Shown here piece by piece: positions 8,929 to 20,938 of a DNA stretch of 64,000 bases. The DNA comes from Gracilariopsis chorda. Lineage: Eukaryota > Rhodophyta > Florideophyceae > Gracilariales > Gracilariaceae. Both the position numbers and the translations under genes were made by a program. Within the stretch, counting starts at the first letter, position 1. Every line of letters starts with the position of its first letter. The notes beneath the pieces were generated by a model. It had not been told where the DNA came from and did no database searches. It was given only the letters and a program-made list of their open reading frames with translations. The stretch is from positions 434,001 through 498,000 of the forward strand of contig NBIV01000009.1 of NCBI GenBank assembly GCA_003194525.1. The letters are read 5' to 3'.

Positions 8929-11694
8929 TCATTTCTCCAGAACCTTTTTCTTAGCATGTCTCCTCATGACCATTGATTGCAACCTGAACGCCAGCTCCGC
9001 CTCCGACCCGTCATGATTCTTCGCATCAACGCCAACGTATAATAACACCAAACCAACGAGATCTAGTTCAATTATCCCAAGGGCTTCAGCCACCCCCAAT
9101 CGCATCGGCCTTCCGAAAAAGGTAGAAACGTCCACTGTCGCATCCGAATCTATCTCAATAATCTTTCGCACTCGTTTCAATGTTGAATGACCTTCGCAAG
9201 CTACAGCAGCGCCGGGGTATTGTTCCTGATAAACATTGATAGCCAATGACTTGATCTTTTCAAACACTAGTTTTGGAAACGACAGTTGTACGTTGTTAAC
9301 ACCATAGGGCTCGCCACTCCAGTTGCGGGGTTGGTGTTGCATAATGACATTGTTCACAGGGATATACGGCAGGGACGTCCCGTCCGGATATTCTGGGCTG
9401 ATGTAGCAGAAGTCTTTGCGGGATGCAGGCATTCGAACTGGTTCAAGAACGCGAAGATTGGCACTGAATGAGGGCGTCCCCAAACGAGACGCAATAGCAG
9501 CGCTTGGTTTCACTGCAAGGGCACCATTGGTAACATCTATAAACTCGCTACCTTCACGGGCTTTCCATGGTAACACCTCCGAAGTCTGTGGACGCAACGT
9601 CACGAACTCAACGTGATCTTTTTCGCCTTCATCTTCGCTACTGCTAGACCCCTGACGACGCTTCTTGCGAATAACCCGGAACACTGATGAGCATGCCTCA
9701 TGTGCATGCTCACCAACTTCGTACAGCTTCTTGGCCACTTCGGCGGGTGTGTCTTCAGATTGTGGTATTACGTCCGCAATTACATCCGCAATTAGTGGCA
9801 TACCGAAGATAGTCTTGAGACGTGAAGCTACGGAAGGCCCCTCGGCTCCTGCGGGTGACCGATACGGATCTTCAGACGGCCGATCGCCATCAGAGAAGTG
9901 ATCGCCTGCTCCGTGAGGTGGTCTCTCATGTAATTCTCGTGCTGTGGGCCGTTCTTCCGCGATATCATGCGTCCCGCCGCTTGCCGTTTCACCGTCGTCT
10001 ATCCGGGGTTCTAGATCTGCAGAGATGCCTTCCGCGCCACTGGACTGAAGGGGTTGGATGCCCTCGGCTTCGTCATGCACTTCTCCAAGTTCCGTTTCCT
10101 CATTTCGTGGCGTGTTTTCTTGAGATTCAGGAGACTCCTGCGTTTGCATACTACTAAAGTTCTCTGTGCCTTCTGCCTCTTCAGATTCACCAGCATTGTC
10201 TGCCACTTCTGTCGACGTAGTAGTCGGTTCCAGAAGTTGCGTAAACGACAATGATCTATGCGGATCATAGCTTTTCTGAGAGGGTTGAGGCACAATGACT
10301 GGTGATAAATGCTCGATATCCTCCTCATTGCGAGAGAGTTCAGTCTCTGGTTCTGCCCCTCTCTTATCCACATCTTGAGATTCAGTTCTAGCCTTAGCTT
10401 CAGCTTCAACCTGAAGGAGAGGCTCTGGCTCATGCTCTGGCTCAGACCCAAGCTCGGGTTCAGATCCAAGCTCTGGCTCTGGTTCAAGCCCTGGCTCAGG
10501 CCCAAGCTCTGGCTCAGGCCCAAGCTCTGGCTCAGGCCCAAGCTCTGGCTCAGACCCAAGCTCTGGCTCAGGCCCAAGCTCTGGCTCAGGCCTAAGCTCT
10601 GGCTCAGGCCCAAGCTCTGGCTCAGGCCCAAGCTCTGGCTCAGGCCCAAGCTCTAATTCATGCTCTGACTCACGCATTGACACTGGCTCAGGCCCACCAA
10701 GCCCACGTTCGTGCCTAAGGTCATGTTCAGGCTGTGGTGGAACCTGTAGCTCAGGTTCGGATGCTTGTGCGATTTCTTGCGCTTGTTCGAGCTCATGATC
10801 GGTGATCTCCACATCTCTGGAGGTTGTTGCTACTGCAGTTCCAGTACTTGGTGCCAAAGTAGACTCTCGAGTGCCTTGAGTTTCTTCTTCGGAAAGAATG
10901 CCATCAGAAAGCGGTCCTTCTTCAAGAGCAATGTTTTGTTCCGGTAGCACCTCCAGGTTGTCTTGCGTGGGGAGAGTTTGCTCACTTTCCGTTAAAGATT
11001 TTCCGTCAACGGATTCCTGTTCAAGGTGTTGTGGTTCGGTGTGAAGCGGTAGATGCTTGTTGCCGTCTTCCGCAGTAGGCACCTGAGCAACTGCTTCCTC
11101 CTGTGCATCGTCAATGACGGGTATCGCGCGGTGCTGTGTGGCGAGTTCAGTGTCTTCAGCTAAGGTGAAATCCGCCGGAGATTCAGGAGTTTTCTCAGAC
11201 AATGGAGACACAGCGGTGGCTTGATTATCATCTGGCTGCTGCGCAGGTTGCTGTATAACAGCATCCACCACTGGTGTTTCATCAACAAGAGCATCAAAGG
11301 CGTTAGGGACGGACTGCTCAAGCTCGAAAGTGCGCTGCTCTTGTTCCGTGGGCGAAGGAAGTTGAGCGGCTTCCAAATGTATGTCTTCCAAGGCAGTCCT
11401 GACTTCAGAATGCTCTTGGTCCGGCGATCGAGATCCAGATGTTATGCGAGGTGTATAATGGCTCTGAATATCTTCAATAATAGTGGCGACAAAATCCCTG
11501 ACCTCGCCGTCATAACGATCTCTGGCGGCGACATCGCGACGCAGACGCTCCAGTCCGTCATGCAAGGAGGTTATCTGAGCGTTTGCCTCCTTGAGCGCAG
11601 CGCGGAGCCGACTGTTCTCCTCCAAGAGTGCGTTAGTCAGCTTGTGCAGACTGCGCAGAACACCTTTCGTGGACCTTTGCGAAGTAATTGACAT
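8929..11694 (-). CDS. Unrecognised coiled-coil and Glu/Pro-repeat protein
   Basis: A 921-residue protein from the ATG at 11692-11694. I do not recognise a family. Residues about 10-75 form a heptad-like coiled coil (leucines in [19 protein letters not shown]). The middle is very acidic and low-complexity and includes about 13 imperfect copies of a six-residue L-G-P-E-P-E unit. After a basic KKRRQ and a poly-Ser/acidic patch comes an ordered C-terminal domain of about 200 residues with mixed hydrophobic strands and helices, ending in a basic tail ([11 protein letters not shown]). This looks like a scaffold with an N-terminal oligomerisation segment, an extended acidic linker and a C-terminal globular domain. 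Convergent with NRAMP; the upstream region carries a TACC-N3-GGTA palindrome 268 bp away. Confidence 0.75.
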   Translation of the reverse strand: MSITSQRSTKGVLRSLHKLTNALLEENSRLRAALKEANAQITSLHDGLERLRRDVAARDRYDGEVRDFVATIIEDIQSHYTPRITSGSRSPDQEHSEVRTALEDIHLEAAQLPSPTEQEQRTFELEQSVPNAFDALVDETPVVDAVIQQPAQQPDDNQATAVSPLSEKTPESPADFTLAEDTELATQHRAIPVIDDAQEEAVAQVPTAEDGNKHLPLHTEPQHLEQESVDGKSLTESEQTLPTQDNLEVLPEQNIALEEGPLSDGILSEEETQGTRESTLAPSTGTAVATTSRDVEITDHELEQAQEIAQASEPELQVPPQPEHDLRHERGLGGPEPVSMRESEHELELGPEPELGPEPELGPEPELRPEPELGPEPELGSEPELGPEPELGPEPELGPEPGLEPEPELGSEPELGSEPEHEPEPLLQVEAEAKARTESQDVDKRGAEPETELSRNEEDIEHLSPVIVPQPSQKSYDPHRSLSFTQLLEPTTTSTEVADNAGESEEAEGTENFSSMQTQESPESQENTPRNEETELGEVHDEAEGIQPLQSSGAEGISADLEPRIDDGETASGGTHDIAEERPTARELHERPPHGAGDHFSDGDRPSEDPYRSPAGAEGPSVASRLKTIFGMPLIADVIADVIPQSEDTPAEVAKKLYEVGEHAHEACSSVFRVIRKKRRQGSSSSEDEGEKDHVEFVTLRPQTSEVLPWKAREGSEFIDVTNGALAVKPSAAIASRLGTPSFSANLRVLEPVRMPASRKDFCYISPEYPDGTSLPYIPVNNVIMQHQPRNWSGEPYGVNNVQLSFPKLVFEKIKSLAINVYQEQYPGAAVACEGHSTLKRVRKIIEIDSDATVDVSTFFGRPMRLGVAEALGIIELDLVGLVLLYVGVDAKNHDGSEAELAFRLQSMVMRRHAKKKVLEK
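10425..10665 (-). repeat. 18-bp coding minisatellite (LGPEPE units)
   Basis: Tandem 18-bp unit, plus-strand form AAGCTCTGGCTCAGGCCC, repeated about 12-13 times with scattered substitutions. It is in frame in the minus-strand gene and encodes L-G-P-E-P-E. Length variation between individuals would be expected because unit changes keep the frame. Confidence 0.9.
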
Positions 11695-14694
11695 GGCCTT
11701 CCACTGGGACCATACAGGAGTAGAGCGAGCGCAGTGAAGGTGAAGCGCCGGCGAGCGTGGTGTAAGGATTCGAAGTGGGAAACCGGAGGAGGTTTCCGTC
11801 AAGCGTGCGGCGGCGATTGATATAGGCGCAGGTGGGTGAGCAGCGTCTTACAAACTCGCGAGTGAGTTTGTAAACGTTCGGGGCCGCGGTCAGAAGGTCC
11901 CCCGCGGCACGCAGCCCGTGTATCATATATGATGCATGATACATCATTCGAAGGGCTGACCTACCAAGGGTAGCAAAGGCACAGTACTGTGCACGGGGGC
12001 CGATGACATGGCGCGCTGTCGCAGGCGCGATCTGAGAGAGCTTGGAGCGTCGTGTCGTGAGCACGGCGCATGCACTGTGCCAGCGGCGCAGTGTCAGTGA
12101 CACAGTGCCACAGCAACCGCTTTTCGTCAATCCAGACGAGATAGTTTACACGGCACGCTATTGGCGGTTCGTCACCGGCACGCGACAGGTGTTCATACGT
12201 GTACGGTGTCCAGTTCCCGTGCCGGCTGAGCTCCACGCCGTTGATGACGAGCGTGCGCTTCTTTGCGCTCCCCCTTTCTCGATCCTCACCTGCGGACACC
12301 GTGCCATTGCCAAAGGGTTGCACTCTTGTTCTCTGCGTCATCTCGCCCTTAAAAATGCAACCTTCACACCGGCGACCGACCCGCTATTGAGACCATCAAC
12401 GTCAGCTTCATTCGCTGTCTTACGTCAGTTTTCTGCTCTGCGACTGTGAACGGCGACGGCGTTGTGGTGTCGGCGAATGATCACTCGCTTGCGCTCCGTG
12501 CTAACGTTTTCGCGAACGCGCAGCACAGCAACGTAACTTTTCCATGAGTCTCATGAACATGACACATTCGATCAAGACCAATTTTTGCTTGAACATAATG
12601 ATATGTAAACCGTTCCATCCGCCTACGTTGAAGGAAACCATCCTACATGATCATCGTGAAACTTGAGTGCTGGAGGCGCAGTATGACTCGTGACGTTTTT
12701 ATGTTTCTATCGAATGTGCTACATTCGTGTTGTTCGATGATCACTCGCCCGCTCATGACGACATCTCACTGCCACAAGTGTTCGTGTCCTGAGTATCAGC
12801 AATAGAAAAGGTGATGTGTAACTGTGACGCGCATCCCCTGCTGTGGAAGCGTGGAGGTCAACGAACACCCTTTGCAGAAGAGTAACCCTTTACGTCCCAA
12901 GCACAGAACGAGGAGCTCTGCTAGCAATGCGTCTCCGTGTTCGTTCATTGTTGTCATCCCCTCTTTTTAGCAATCTATCCTACTTGATCCTTAACAGCAC
13001 AATCTGTTTTCAGTATGCACCAAAGTCGTCTGTTTTGTGCGAGCTAAGATTGTCATCACAACATCTGAGCTGGTCTCAGTGGGAGTCCCTCTCTATTTCG
13101 AAGGCGGTGATCCCTAAAGCAGAACTAATTGCAAACCCGAGATATGGATTAGAGATGGGCGCGACGACGATGGAGACCGGCACCCATGAAGCAAACTTTT
13201 AATGCTTGCGTTGGTGTTGTGTAAGTTTTCCACTTTTCTGTGAAATTCTCAGCTGTGTTGTTGAGTGCACACTCTACCGCCACAAAGACTGAAGAAACTA
13301 TGACCCTTGTACCGTTGCTTTGGAAGCATGCTTCCAATACATAATGTTCCATGTGTTTACGAAAACCTAGAACGCATGCCCCACCAGTTCTTGAAGGAGA
13401 GCACATTGTAGCTCTACATGCAACAATAACAAATTTCTTCTTGCATGTTGCACCACCTTGTATGAAATTATGTTGCGTTGTATCCCATAGTAGCCAAACC
13501 CGAAACTGAGTGACCGAGGAGTCATTGTCACCTCTCCACTTCTAGGTATCGCTGATATATGTGTACTTGCGTACGTCTTTCTCTCTTCCCTGGTCTAGTC
13601 GAAGTGCAGACCAGCAGTGTCTTTTGCTACCGTGCTCCTTGTTGCACATGTGGTTAGCACGCTGCCAAGTGTGCTTGAAAAGCTTGCCACCTGTAGTCCA
13701 CACAAGTCAATCCACAGTTCGTACCGCGTTTGTTTCCATACTGCTTCTACAGGGACATGAAGGAAGGTCGGTGGTAACAGTTCTTTGAGTGTTTGTTAGA
13801 CACACATAATCACGAGAAGATCGTGGCAAACGAGGTGTGATTGAAACAGGCACCATTCCGCAGAAAGTGGACTGGACGCGGCACCTTTATTTGCCCCGTC
13901 ATTCTCAAGATCCTGGTCTGAAGGGTGTGCTACAAATAACTGGTGGCGAAACTGCAATTCTGCATAATCTAGGTTTCAGTGATTGGTGTACCCCTGGTAG
14001 CTTTTGCACATGACAACACATAAAGTTTGCATTACTGATTTGACAGATTAGTACAGGCAATTCGTCGGGCGGAATGACGCCAAACTACCCCTGGGTAGAG
14101 GACCGAATGGCCTGCTCGCTTGTTTGCAGCACGCGTGCGATGGAGCACGGTGCAATGTTGAACAATGGATGAATGACAATTCAGAGCCGCGAAGGAGCGT
14201 GCGGTGCGGTCTAAGATCAAGAAGGTGTCATGGCGTGAAGCTTGCATACAAGGACATCTAAGAGCAGATAAGAAGTGTGCTATGGTCATGTCGGGAGATC
14301 TTAGTAGCGAATGACGAAGGATCGAAAACGCTGTGGTTGTTTCCCTTACAATGTAGGCGACAGGGAACGAGAGAAGGTCCGTTGGGCAGAAAAGATCTGG
14401 TATGCGGACAGTCCCTAGCAATAATGAGTCGCCAAGCGGACAATGCGGGTGTACACTCGAAGGTCAAGTTTGGCGGGCACCTAACTGCTGGCCCTGTACC
14501 GGCGAGCAGGAAGATGGCAGACCAACTTGACCCGGGTGTGGGATCATCCAAGCACCTCGTGGCTGAATGAAGGCATTGCACTCCTTGGAGTGCCGCTTGT
14601 TGAAGACAGCAGTGGTCTCGGTGCTGACGGAGCGCCACGACACACAAAGGTGGAGCTGCTAGTCCGCTGCGAACAACGAGGATATATCTATACC

Positions 14695-14723
14695 TACCTC
14701 TGGTACCAACGGTACCAGCGGTA
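14695..14723. promoter_or_regulatory. Triple overlapping TACC-N3-GGTA palindrome, upstream of MOT1
   Basis: Three copies (spacers TCT, AAC, AGC) overlap by two bases with an exact 9-bp period, starting at 14695, 14704 and 14713. They lie about 420 bp upstream of the MOT1 start codon and are followed at once by AAAGGG. The arrangement suggests cooperative binding of a dimeric factor on nearly one helical face; that is inference. Confidence 0.5.
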
Positions 14724-15022
14724 AAGGGTCTTACAACGGTACCTTGATGATGATCATCGAGGTGGCTCCGAATTCCAAGAGAGCCGGAGACCGCCGTCGG
14801 AAAGGGGGGGGGCGCGCCTAAACAGAAAAGTTGCATCATCGCGCACTGTAAGGCACTGTACTGTGTGACAGCGACGAAGGGACAACGGCCGAGGCAAATT
14901 CGGAGACAGCCGCACGAAAGAGCGCACAGGAAGAGCTCCCGAAGCGTTCCACGTGGCAACATGTACTACGCGTCAAGAGAGACGCCACGTGTGCTGGCGC
15001 GCTCCGCGGCCAAGCAGGCGCA

Positions 15023-15030
15023 TATATAAA
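15023..15030 (+). promoter_or_regulatory. TATA box of MOT1
   Basis: TATATAAA, 113 bp upstream of the MOT1 ATG in a GC-rich context. Position and sequence fit a core promoter. It is worth noting that the gene itself encodes a remover of TBP from TATA DNA. Confidence 0.55.
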
Positions 15031-15142
15031 CGTCAGCGGCGTGCGAAGAGCGCGCAGCAGAGCACGCACCCATCCCACACCACGAGGCTCGTCGTCTCTC
15101 CATTGAACACCCGTCGCGTGGCCCCATCTTGAGCTTTGCATA

Positions 15143-18100
15143 ATGGGAGGCGACAGTCTCAAAGGCGGCTCTACACGTCTCGATGGACTGCTTTCCTTGC
15201 TTGAGTCTGGTTCTAATCAGGGCGTCCGCAAGATGGCCGCCGCCCAGATTGGAGACCTCGTCGCCGCTCATCCCTCCGAGACCCGTCCCGTGCTGCGCAA
15301 GGTTCGCACCCTCTTGCGGTCCATGGTCTGGGAAACAAGGGTCGCTGCCGGTGACGCCATTTCCAAAATAGCCGAAGTCTCCCCCCGCTTCACGCCCCGC
15401 CCTTCCCCCTCCCAGCCCAACCAATCTGTGCACATTGACCAACCCTCACAGCCTTCCCTGGTTAAACAAGAGCACCGCATCGATGGAATCAATCACCAAA
15501 CCCTAGACGATGCCCCTCAACTTCACCAGTCCAACCCTTCCTCCATCCTCCAATGTGGACTGCGCTTCGAAACCCTCAATATCGATAGACTTATGCATAG
15601 CGGCGAGATGTTATTCGGCTCCACTGGAGACGAGTACGTTCTCGCTCAAGCTGATGTTGCCCAACAACGTGCCCGACTCAAAGCAGATTTGGGCCTGGGT
15701 GGGCCCCTCTCAAGTGACATGGATTCCATAGGCGTAAATGATAATGATCTCGTCGCTCAGATGTCAAGTACCAACATTTCTCCTCCCAATGGCCATCACC
15801 CACAAAACCATGCAGCCACTGCCGACGTCGTAGCAGAAATGTCATCAGGTAATATGAGCGCTAGAGAACGCAACCGACTGAAGCGCCTCGCAAAGAGGAA
15901 AGCCCGCGACCTAGCTGACACTAAGAGCTCACGTCCACCGAAGCGTCCCCGCGCCAGCGATGCGTCCAATCATGGCGAAAACGGCCGGGAACCACAAGTC
16001 TTCTCCCTCGCTGCGCTGTCCAATCAAGCTGACGAGGAAGACGAAGCCTACGAGAAAGAGTTCGGTGCGGACTTTTGGGAATTCCAAGCCACCTGCGAAG
16101 TTCTTAAAGCTAGTCTTCTAGAGCCAAAGTGGGAGTTACGGCATGGCGCTACCATCGGTCTGCGAGAAATTCTCAAATGTCATGCCTCGAGTGCTGGTCG
16201 GGTTTCATCCGGTGACTTGGGCGATCAAGAGAACACTCGATGGCTTGAAGACCTTTGCTGCCGTTTTTTATGCGTCCTTGCTATGGACCGCTTTGGCGAT
16301 TTTGTAGGAGATGCGGTTGTGGCCCCTGTGCGTGAAACCGCGGCAATGGGAATCGGTGCTGCTTCACGTGTCATGTCTGAACAGGTAACGAGATTGCTCG
16401 TTGACAGAGTTTTTTACCTGTTAAAGACTGATGCAAGTTCTGAGTGGGAAGTGAGACATGCTGCGCTTCTCGGCGCCCGGTATGTGTTGGCGGTAAAGGA
16501 TGACATGGCAGACGAACTGCTCCGTCTCTCGTTTGGGAACATAGTAGATGGACTACGAGACTCGGATGACGATGTGCGTGCGGTTGCGGCAGAAGCTCTA
16601 CTTCCAGTTGCGTCGAGAATTGCAAGCTATCTTCCGGATCAAGTTCCTCACCTTGTCACGATACTATGGGAAGCACTACTCGACCTTGATGACATAAGTG
16701 CGTCAACCAGTAGTGTTTTTCGTTTATTGTCCAAACTCGAAAGCCTTCCCGTTCCCAACGGATACAACTATCTATGGTTACAGCCACGGCAGATAATGGA
16801 TCTGTCGGACTCTGACAACGAGGCCGTTGGGGACGATATGGATGGCTACCCATCTCAGTCTTCACCAGAAGAAATATCAAGAGCGATGACCGAACTTGTT
16901 CCGCGCCTTTGGCCTTTTCTACGTCACAGTTCAAGAAACGTAAGAAGAGCTGCAGTCAACCTGTTGCAAACTCTAACGGAAGGTTTTGCTGACAAAGAGC
17001 TTCTGCAATGGATTCAGCCACTATGTGCAGAGCTGTTCATGCGCCTCTTCCGAAATGTGCTGCTTGAAACTGAACTTGATATCTTGACAACTTCAATGAA
17101 TATCTGGGATCGCATGTTAGAAACGTTCAGCGGGAGTCCTTCATCCTTTTGTGTTTTAATACAAAGCATCACTCCCATGTTAGATCCGTGGATGCATGCA
17201 GCATCTCAAGAGTCGAGAGCGGAAGCAGCGTCAGGTCTTGATAGCCACAAAACAAAAGTTAGGACTTCGGCAATGGCAAATCGGAGGAAGGCAGCAGCGG
17301 CCAGACGAGCTGCAAAACTGAAGGCGGCGAAGGGGAGCCGAAGCGTTATTCCTCAAACAGTTCACGATGGGGACTCCGCTCCCGCCGTCGAAGGGCCTTA
17401 TGATTTTTCTATCATGCACCAGAATGTTGCCGCTGCCATTGGATCCTTAGCTGCAAGATGGCCATCCGATGAGCTATCCCTTCAGTCGGTTTTAGGAAAG
17501 TATCTACGGAGTGAGTTTGCTAGGGCTAGGCAACTCGCTTGTCAAATATGTGAAGTATGGGCTCTGAAGTCCAAGGGTGCCTCGTATGTACTACCAGACG
17601 AAATAGCTGCATCTATAAGGACGCTTTTGTCACCTAATGCGAATACGCTGTTCGCCGAAATGGGTATGTCGGCGGGTCCTCTGTTCTCGGACACGAAGGC
17701 GTTCTTAGACGCTATTCCCACCAATCTGAACGCCTTTGGGAAGGACATTTTGAAGCTCAAGGATAACTGTCAAGAGGGTAAGCGCTATGTTGGGAAGTCC
17801 AATCTCGCCCATGCTGCTTTCAAGGCTAAGGAAGTTTGGATAGACATGAACGATTTGAACTCGGGGAACACCTGGAAGGCGATCTACACGGACTTGAAGC
17901 ATTCTGGGATGCAGAAACGGCGACTTGAGTCTATCTCGGCTCTCCGAATGCGACTGAGTCAGTCCATTACGTATCTGGAGAGTCGCGAGGAAGATCTCAC
18001 CATCTCCACCTCTGTATGCGCCGTAGCAGCCATCGTGGTGGCTAGCGGTATTCCACTGCCTCCTAAAGTTGGCCCCTACATCAAATCGTTGATGGCTGCG

Positions 18101-20761
18101 TTGCGAAAGGGTTACAATAGGCATGTCCAGACTCATGCCGCAGACTCAATCGCAAGACTAGCTCTCCGTCTAGCTGCACGTGATGTGAAAAAGGCGATTG
18201 ATCTTATGATCAAAAACCTAATCAAGTACCTGACAGCGGAACAAGAAACAAAAGATGAGGAGATTATGGCATCCATGATTTCATCCGCCAGATGCAAGCT
18301 GTCACCGGGGGCACTTGTAAAGCGGGGAGCATTGTATGCATTTCGTGCCTTCTGTGTGCAATTCAATGGGCGTTTGTTTTCAACTCTACCTTCATTATGG
18401 AGTCGCATAAGTGGTCCTTTGAGCGCATGCCCAACCAAGGAACAGAGTCAGGAAGTGGTAGACGCGTTAAAAATACTACGTGCAGTGGTTTTGCATGCTA
18501 GTCAAGACCTTCATTCAACCATCATTGATCTGATTTCCCCGATTATCAGGATATGTGCAACGCCGCATGAAACTTATGTGTATCACGCACCGCTCTGTCT
18601 AGCCGATGTTGTCGCAGCTATGCCAGGGCAAGGAATGCAGATAATCGTGTCAGACCTTGTTCCATTACTCTCGGGGATCGAGCAAGACAAGGATGCCGAC
18701 CGCTTTGCTCGTCGAGGCGCAGCAAAGGCGCTACGGGCAGTTGTTGACTGCCTTGGTACAAAAATAATTCCTTACTCAGCGTTTCTCATAGTCCCCATGA
18801 TGACTAGAATGGTTGATGAAGATGAGATCGTTCGAGAAGCAGCTGCATGGGTGTTTGGGACGTTGGTACGTCTCATGCCTTTGGAAGGAGGCACTCCAGA
18901 CGATCCCATGATGAGTGAATCAATGTCTCGAGAACGAGAAGAAGCACGGAGCTTTCTCGGACAATTATTGGGAAGCGAACGTCGCCAACATTATGAACTG
19001 CCTGTGTCTATTGGTGATGACATACGACTGCGAAAATATCAGCAAGAGTGCCTTGACTGGCTAGCCTTCCTTAATAAGTACGGTTTGCACGGTGCTTTGT
19101 GTGATGATATGGGGCTTGGAAAGACTCTTATGACACTTTGCATACTCACAGGCGATTATGCTACAAATATGAAGAAAGATCGGCATCTGCCATCCCTAGT
19201 CATTTGTCCGAGCACAATCGTGGCTCACTGGGTACAAGAAGCGGACAGATTTTTCGGCCATGTTTTACGAAGCGTCATTCATTACGCTGGGCTTCCCAAA
19301 GCACGGGCACGTATACGAAGCCGAAGCGTACTAAGAGATGCATCTTTAATAGTTACAAGCTATGACATTCTGAGCAATGATCTTCGATATTTTGAGCACA
19401 TCCGCTGGAATTACATCGTTCTTGACGAAGGCCATGTGATCAAGAATGCGAAAACCAAGGCAGCCAAGGCAGTTCGAAGCCTATCCTCAAATCACAGATT
19501 GATACTAACAGGAACTCCTATCCAGAATTCGGTCATCGAACTTTGGGCTATGTTCGATTTTCTCATGCCTGGTTTTCTTGGTAGTGAGAAGAGCTTCAAG
19601 GACACGTATGCAAAACCGATAATGGCTGCAAGAGAAGGGAAATGTAGCGAGACAGATCAGGAGAAAGGTATGGCAGCAACAGAATCTCTTCACAGGCAAG
19701 TCTTACCGTTTGTTCTACGACGGTTGAAGGATGACGTATTGTCGGAACTGCCGCCAAAGATTATGCAAGACTACTACTGCAATATGACACCAATTCAGTT
19801 GCGACTGTACGAGGACTTTTCATCAGATATCTCTAACAATCCCGAGGTCAAATCGAACTCGAGACAGAAAGGCGCGCAGAAGGAATCCAAAAGTCACGTG
19901 TTCCAAGCACTATCCTATCTTCGTCGTCTATGCAGTCATCCGAAGCTTGTCCTTTCTCCGAAACATCCTGAGTATCACTCGGTTCACGACGCTCTGCATC
20001 GCCAAGGCCGATCGATCGATGATATAGAATCGAGTGCGAAGCTACTTGGACTAAGAAATATTCTACAGGAGTGCGGTATTGGCCTAGATGAAACGACGAT
20101 TAGGGACTCAGGAGGACATCGAGTTCTCATCTTTGCTCAGCTAAAGCAAATGCTGGACATCGTTGAGAAGGACCTCTTTGGCGTGCACATGCCCAATGTG
20201 ACCTACATGAGGCTCGACGGTACTGTTGAAGCCACAAGGAGACAGAGTATCGTCACCAGATTTAATGCCGACCCTACCATTGACTGCCTTTTGCTCACAA
20301 CTCATGTTGGCGGTCTCGGTCTGAACCTCACGGGAGCCGATACAGTCATCTTCTTGGAACATGATTGGAATCCAACTAAAGATCTTCAAGCAATGGATCG
20401 GGCACACCGATTGGGTCAAAAGCGGACCGTTAATGTATATAGGCTGATTACTCGCGGAACGTTGGAAGAGAAGATTATGAGTATTCAGAAATTCAAGACG
20501 CATATCGCAAATGCTGTTGTGAATCGAGAGAACTCCAATTTGCAATCCATGAACACGGAAGACTTGCTAGACTTGTTCAAGGTAGATAGTGCTGAGGCCT
20601 CATCCGCCAACGACTCATCTCTTGATATCAGTGTCGGAACTGGAAAGGGCATGAAGGCTGCTTTGGCAGGGCTTGGGGAACTATGGGAAGAAAAGCAATA
20701 CGAGGATGAGTACAACATGGACAATTTTCTTGCTGGGATGGACACGTCAGGGAAGACGTGA
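15143..20761 (+). CDS. MOT1: MOT1/BTAF1, Swi2/Snf2 ATPase that removes TBP from DNA
   Basis: A 1872-residue single-exon gene, close to the family's usual length (yeast Mot1 and human BTAF1 are about 1850-1870). The N-terminal 1250 residues are HEAT-like repeats, with opening helices L-D-G-L-L-S-L-L-E-S-G-S and a basic nuclear-localisation-like patch near residue 250. The C-terminal Snf2 motor has Walker A DDMGLGKT near 1320, the Walker B box as DEGH near 1427 (the DEGH form is typical of Mot1), LTGTPIQN near 1455, a second RecA lobe starting near 1660, and R-A-H-R-L-G-Q-K-R near 1752. Mot1 uses ATP to dissociate TBP and so redistributes it among promoters. A TATA box and a triple palindrome lie upstream. 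Confidence 0.95.
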   Translation: MGGDSLKGGSTRLDGLLSLLESGSNQGVRKMAAAQIGDLVAAHPSETRPVLRKVRTLLRSMVWETRVAAGDAISKIAEVSPRFTPRPSPSQPNQSVHIDQPSQPSLVKQEHRIDGINHQTLDDAPQLHQSNPSSILQCGLRFETLNIDRLMHSGEMLFGSTGDEYVLAQADVAQQRARLKADLGLGGPLSSDMDSIGVNDNDLVAQMSSTNISPPNGHHPQNHAATADVVAEMSSGNMSARERNRLKRLAKRKARDLADTKSSRPPKRPRASDASNHGENGREPQVFSLAALSNQADEEDEAYEKEFGADFWEFQATCEVLKASLLEPKWELRHGATIGLREILKCHASSAGRVSSGDLGDQENTRWLEDLCCRFLCVLAMDRFGDFVGDAVVAPVRETAAMGIGAASRVMSEQVTRLLVDRVFYLLKTDASSEWEVRHAALLGARYVLAVKDDMADELLRLSFGNIVDGLRDSDDDVRAVAAEALLPVASRIASYLPDQVPHLVTILWEALLDLDDISASTSSVFRLLSKLESLPVPNGYNYLWLQPRQIMDLSDSDNEAVGDDMDGYPSQSSPEEISRAMTELVPRLWPFLRHSSRNVRRAAVNLLQTLTEGFADKELLQWIQPLCAELFMRLFRNVLLETELDILTTSMNIWDRMLETFSGSPSSFCVLIQSITPMLDPWMHAASQESRAEAASGLDSHKTKVRTSAMANRRKAAAARRAAKLKAAKGSRSVIPQTVHDGDSAPAVEGPYDFSIMHQNVAAAIGSLAARWPSDELSLQSVLGKYLRSEFARARQLACQICEVWALKSKGASYVLPDEIAASIRTLLSPNANTLFAEMGMSAGPLFSDTKAFLDAIPTNLNAFGKDILKLKDNCQEGKRYVGKSNLAHAAFKAKEVWIDMNDLNSGNTWKAIYTDLKHSGMQKRRLESISALRMRLSQSITYLESREEDLTISTSVCAVAAIVVASGIPLPPKVGPYIKSLMAALRKGYNRHVQTHAADSIARLALRLAARDVKKAIDLMIKNLIKYLTAEQETKDEEIMASMISSARCKLSPGALVKRGALYAFRAFCVQFNGRLFSTLPSLWSRISGPLSACPTKEQSQEVVDALKILRAVVLHASQDLHSTIIDLISPIIRICATPHETYVYHAPLCLADVVAAMPGQGMQIIVSDLVPLLSGIEQDKDADRFARRGAAKALRAVVDCLGTKIIPYSAFLIVPMMTRMVDEDEIVREAAAWVFGTLVRLMPLEGGTPDDPMMSESMSREREEARSFLGQLLGSERRQHYELPVSIGDDIRLRKYQQECLDWLAFLNKYGLHGALCDDMGLGKTLMTLCILTGDYATNMKKDRHLPSLVICPSTIVAHWVQEADRFFGHVLRSVIHYAGLPKARARIRSRSVLRDASLIVTSYDILSNDLRYFEHIRWNYIVLDEGHVIKNAKTKAAKAVRSLSSNHRLILTGTPIQNSVIELWAMFDFLMPGFLGSEKSFKDTYAKPIMAAREGKCSETDQEKGMAATESLHRQVLPFVLRRLKDDVLSELPPKIMQDYYCNMTPIQLRLYEDFSSDISNNPEVKSNSRQKGAQKESKSHVFQALSYLRRLCSHPKLVLSPKHPEYHSVHDALHRQGRSIDDIESSAKLLGLRNILQECGIGLDETTIRDSGGHRVLIFAQLKQMLDIVEKDLFGVHMPNVTYMRLDGTVEATRRQSIVTRFNADPTIDCLLLTTHVGGLGLNLTGADTVIFLEHDWNPTKDLQAMDRAHRLGQKRTVNVYRLITRGTLEEKIMSIQKFKTHIANAVVNRENSNLQSMNTEDLLDLFKVDSAEASSANDSSLDISVGTGKGMKAALAGLGELWEEKQYEDEYNMDNFLAGMDTSGKT

Positions 20762-20938
20762 TTTCTTGATTCGGAGCTTTGGTGGAAAAGTAGGCACATT
20801 CTCGAGAAGGGCGTTAACTGATTTTCTGCTGCCATTTGCACAGCGGCTCTTTCCGTCGATAACTAAACAACTAACTTCTGGTTCATACTAAGGTGGACAA
20901 TTTACTTATTCCATGAAACTCGCTTCTCGAGACGTCTT

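Larger units (their letters stand above)
11695..15142. other. Long gene-free spacer with promoter-like motifs
   Basis: No frame here resembles a known protein. It contains TACC-N3-GGTA palindromes at 11962, 13989, 14695, 14704 and 14713, a 12-bp variant CTACCCCTGGGTAG at 14085-14098, TAACCCTTTA at 12883, and an 18-bp perfect palindrome TTGGAAGCATGCTTCCAA at 13320-13337. The right end holds the MOT1 promoter. Confidence 0.5.

Noticed and set aside
10011-10649. 212-codon minus-strand frame rich in L-S-Q-S
   Set aside because: It is the 18-bp minisatellite of the Glu/Pro protein read in another frame.
14258-14962. 234-codon minus-strand frame upstream of MOT1
   Set aside because: No family resemblance, Cys/Leu/Arg-rich composition typical of chance frames, and it spans the palindrome cluster.
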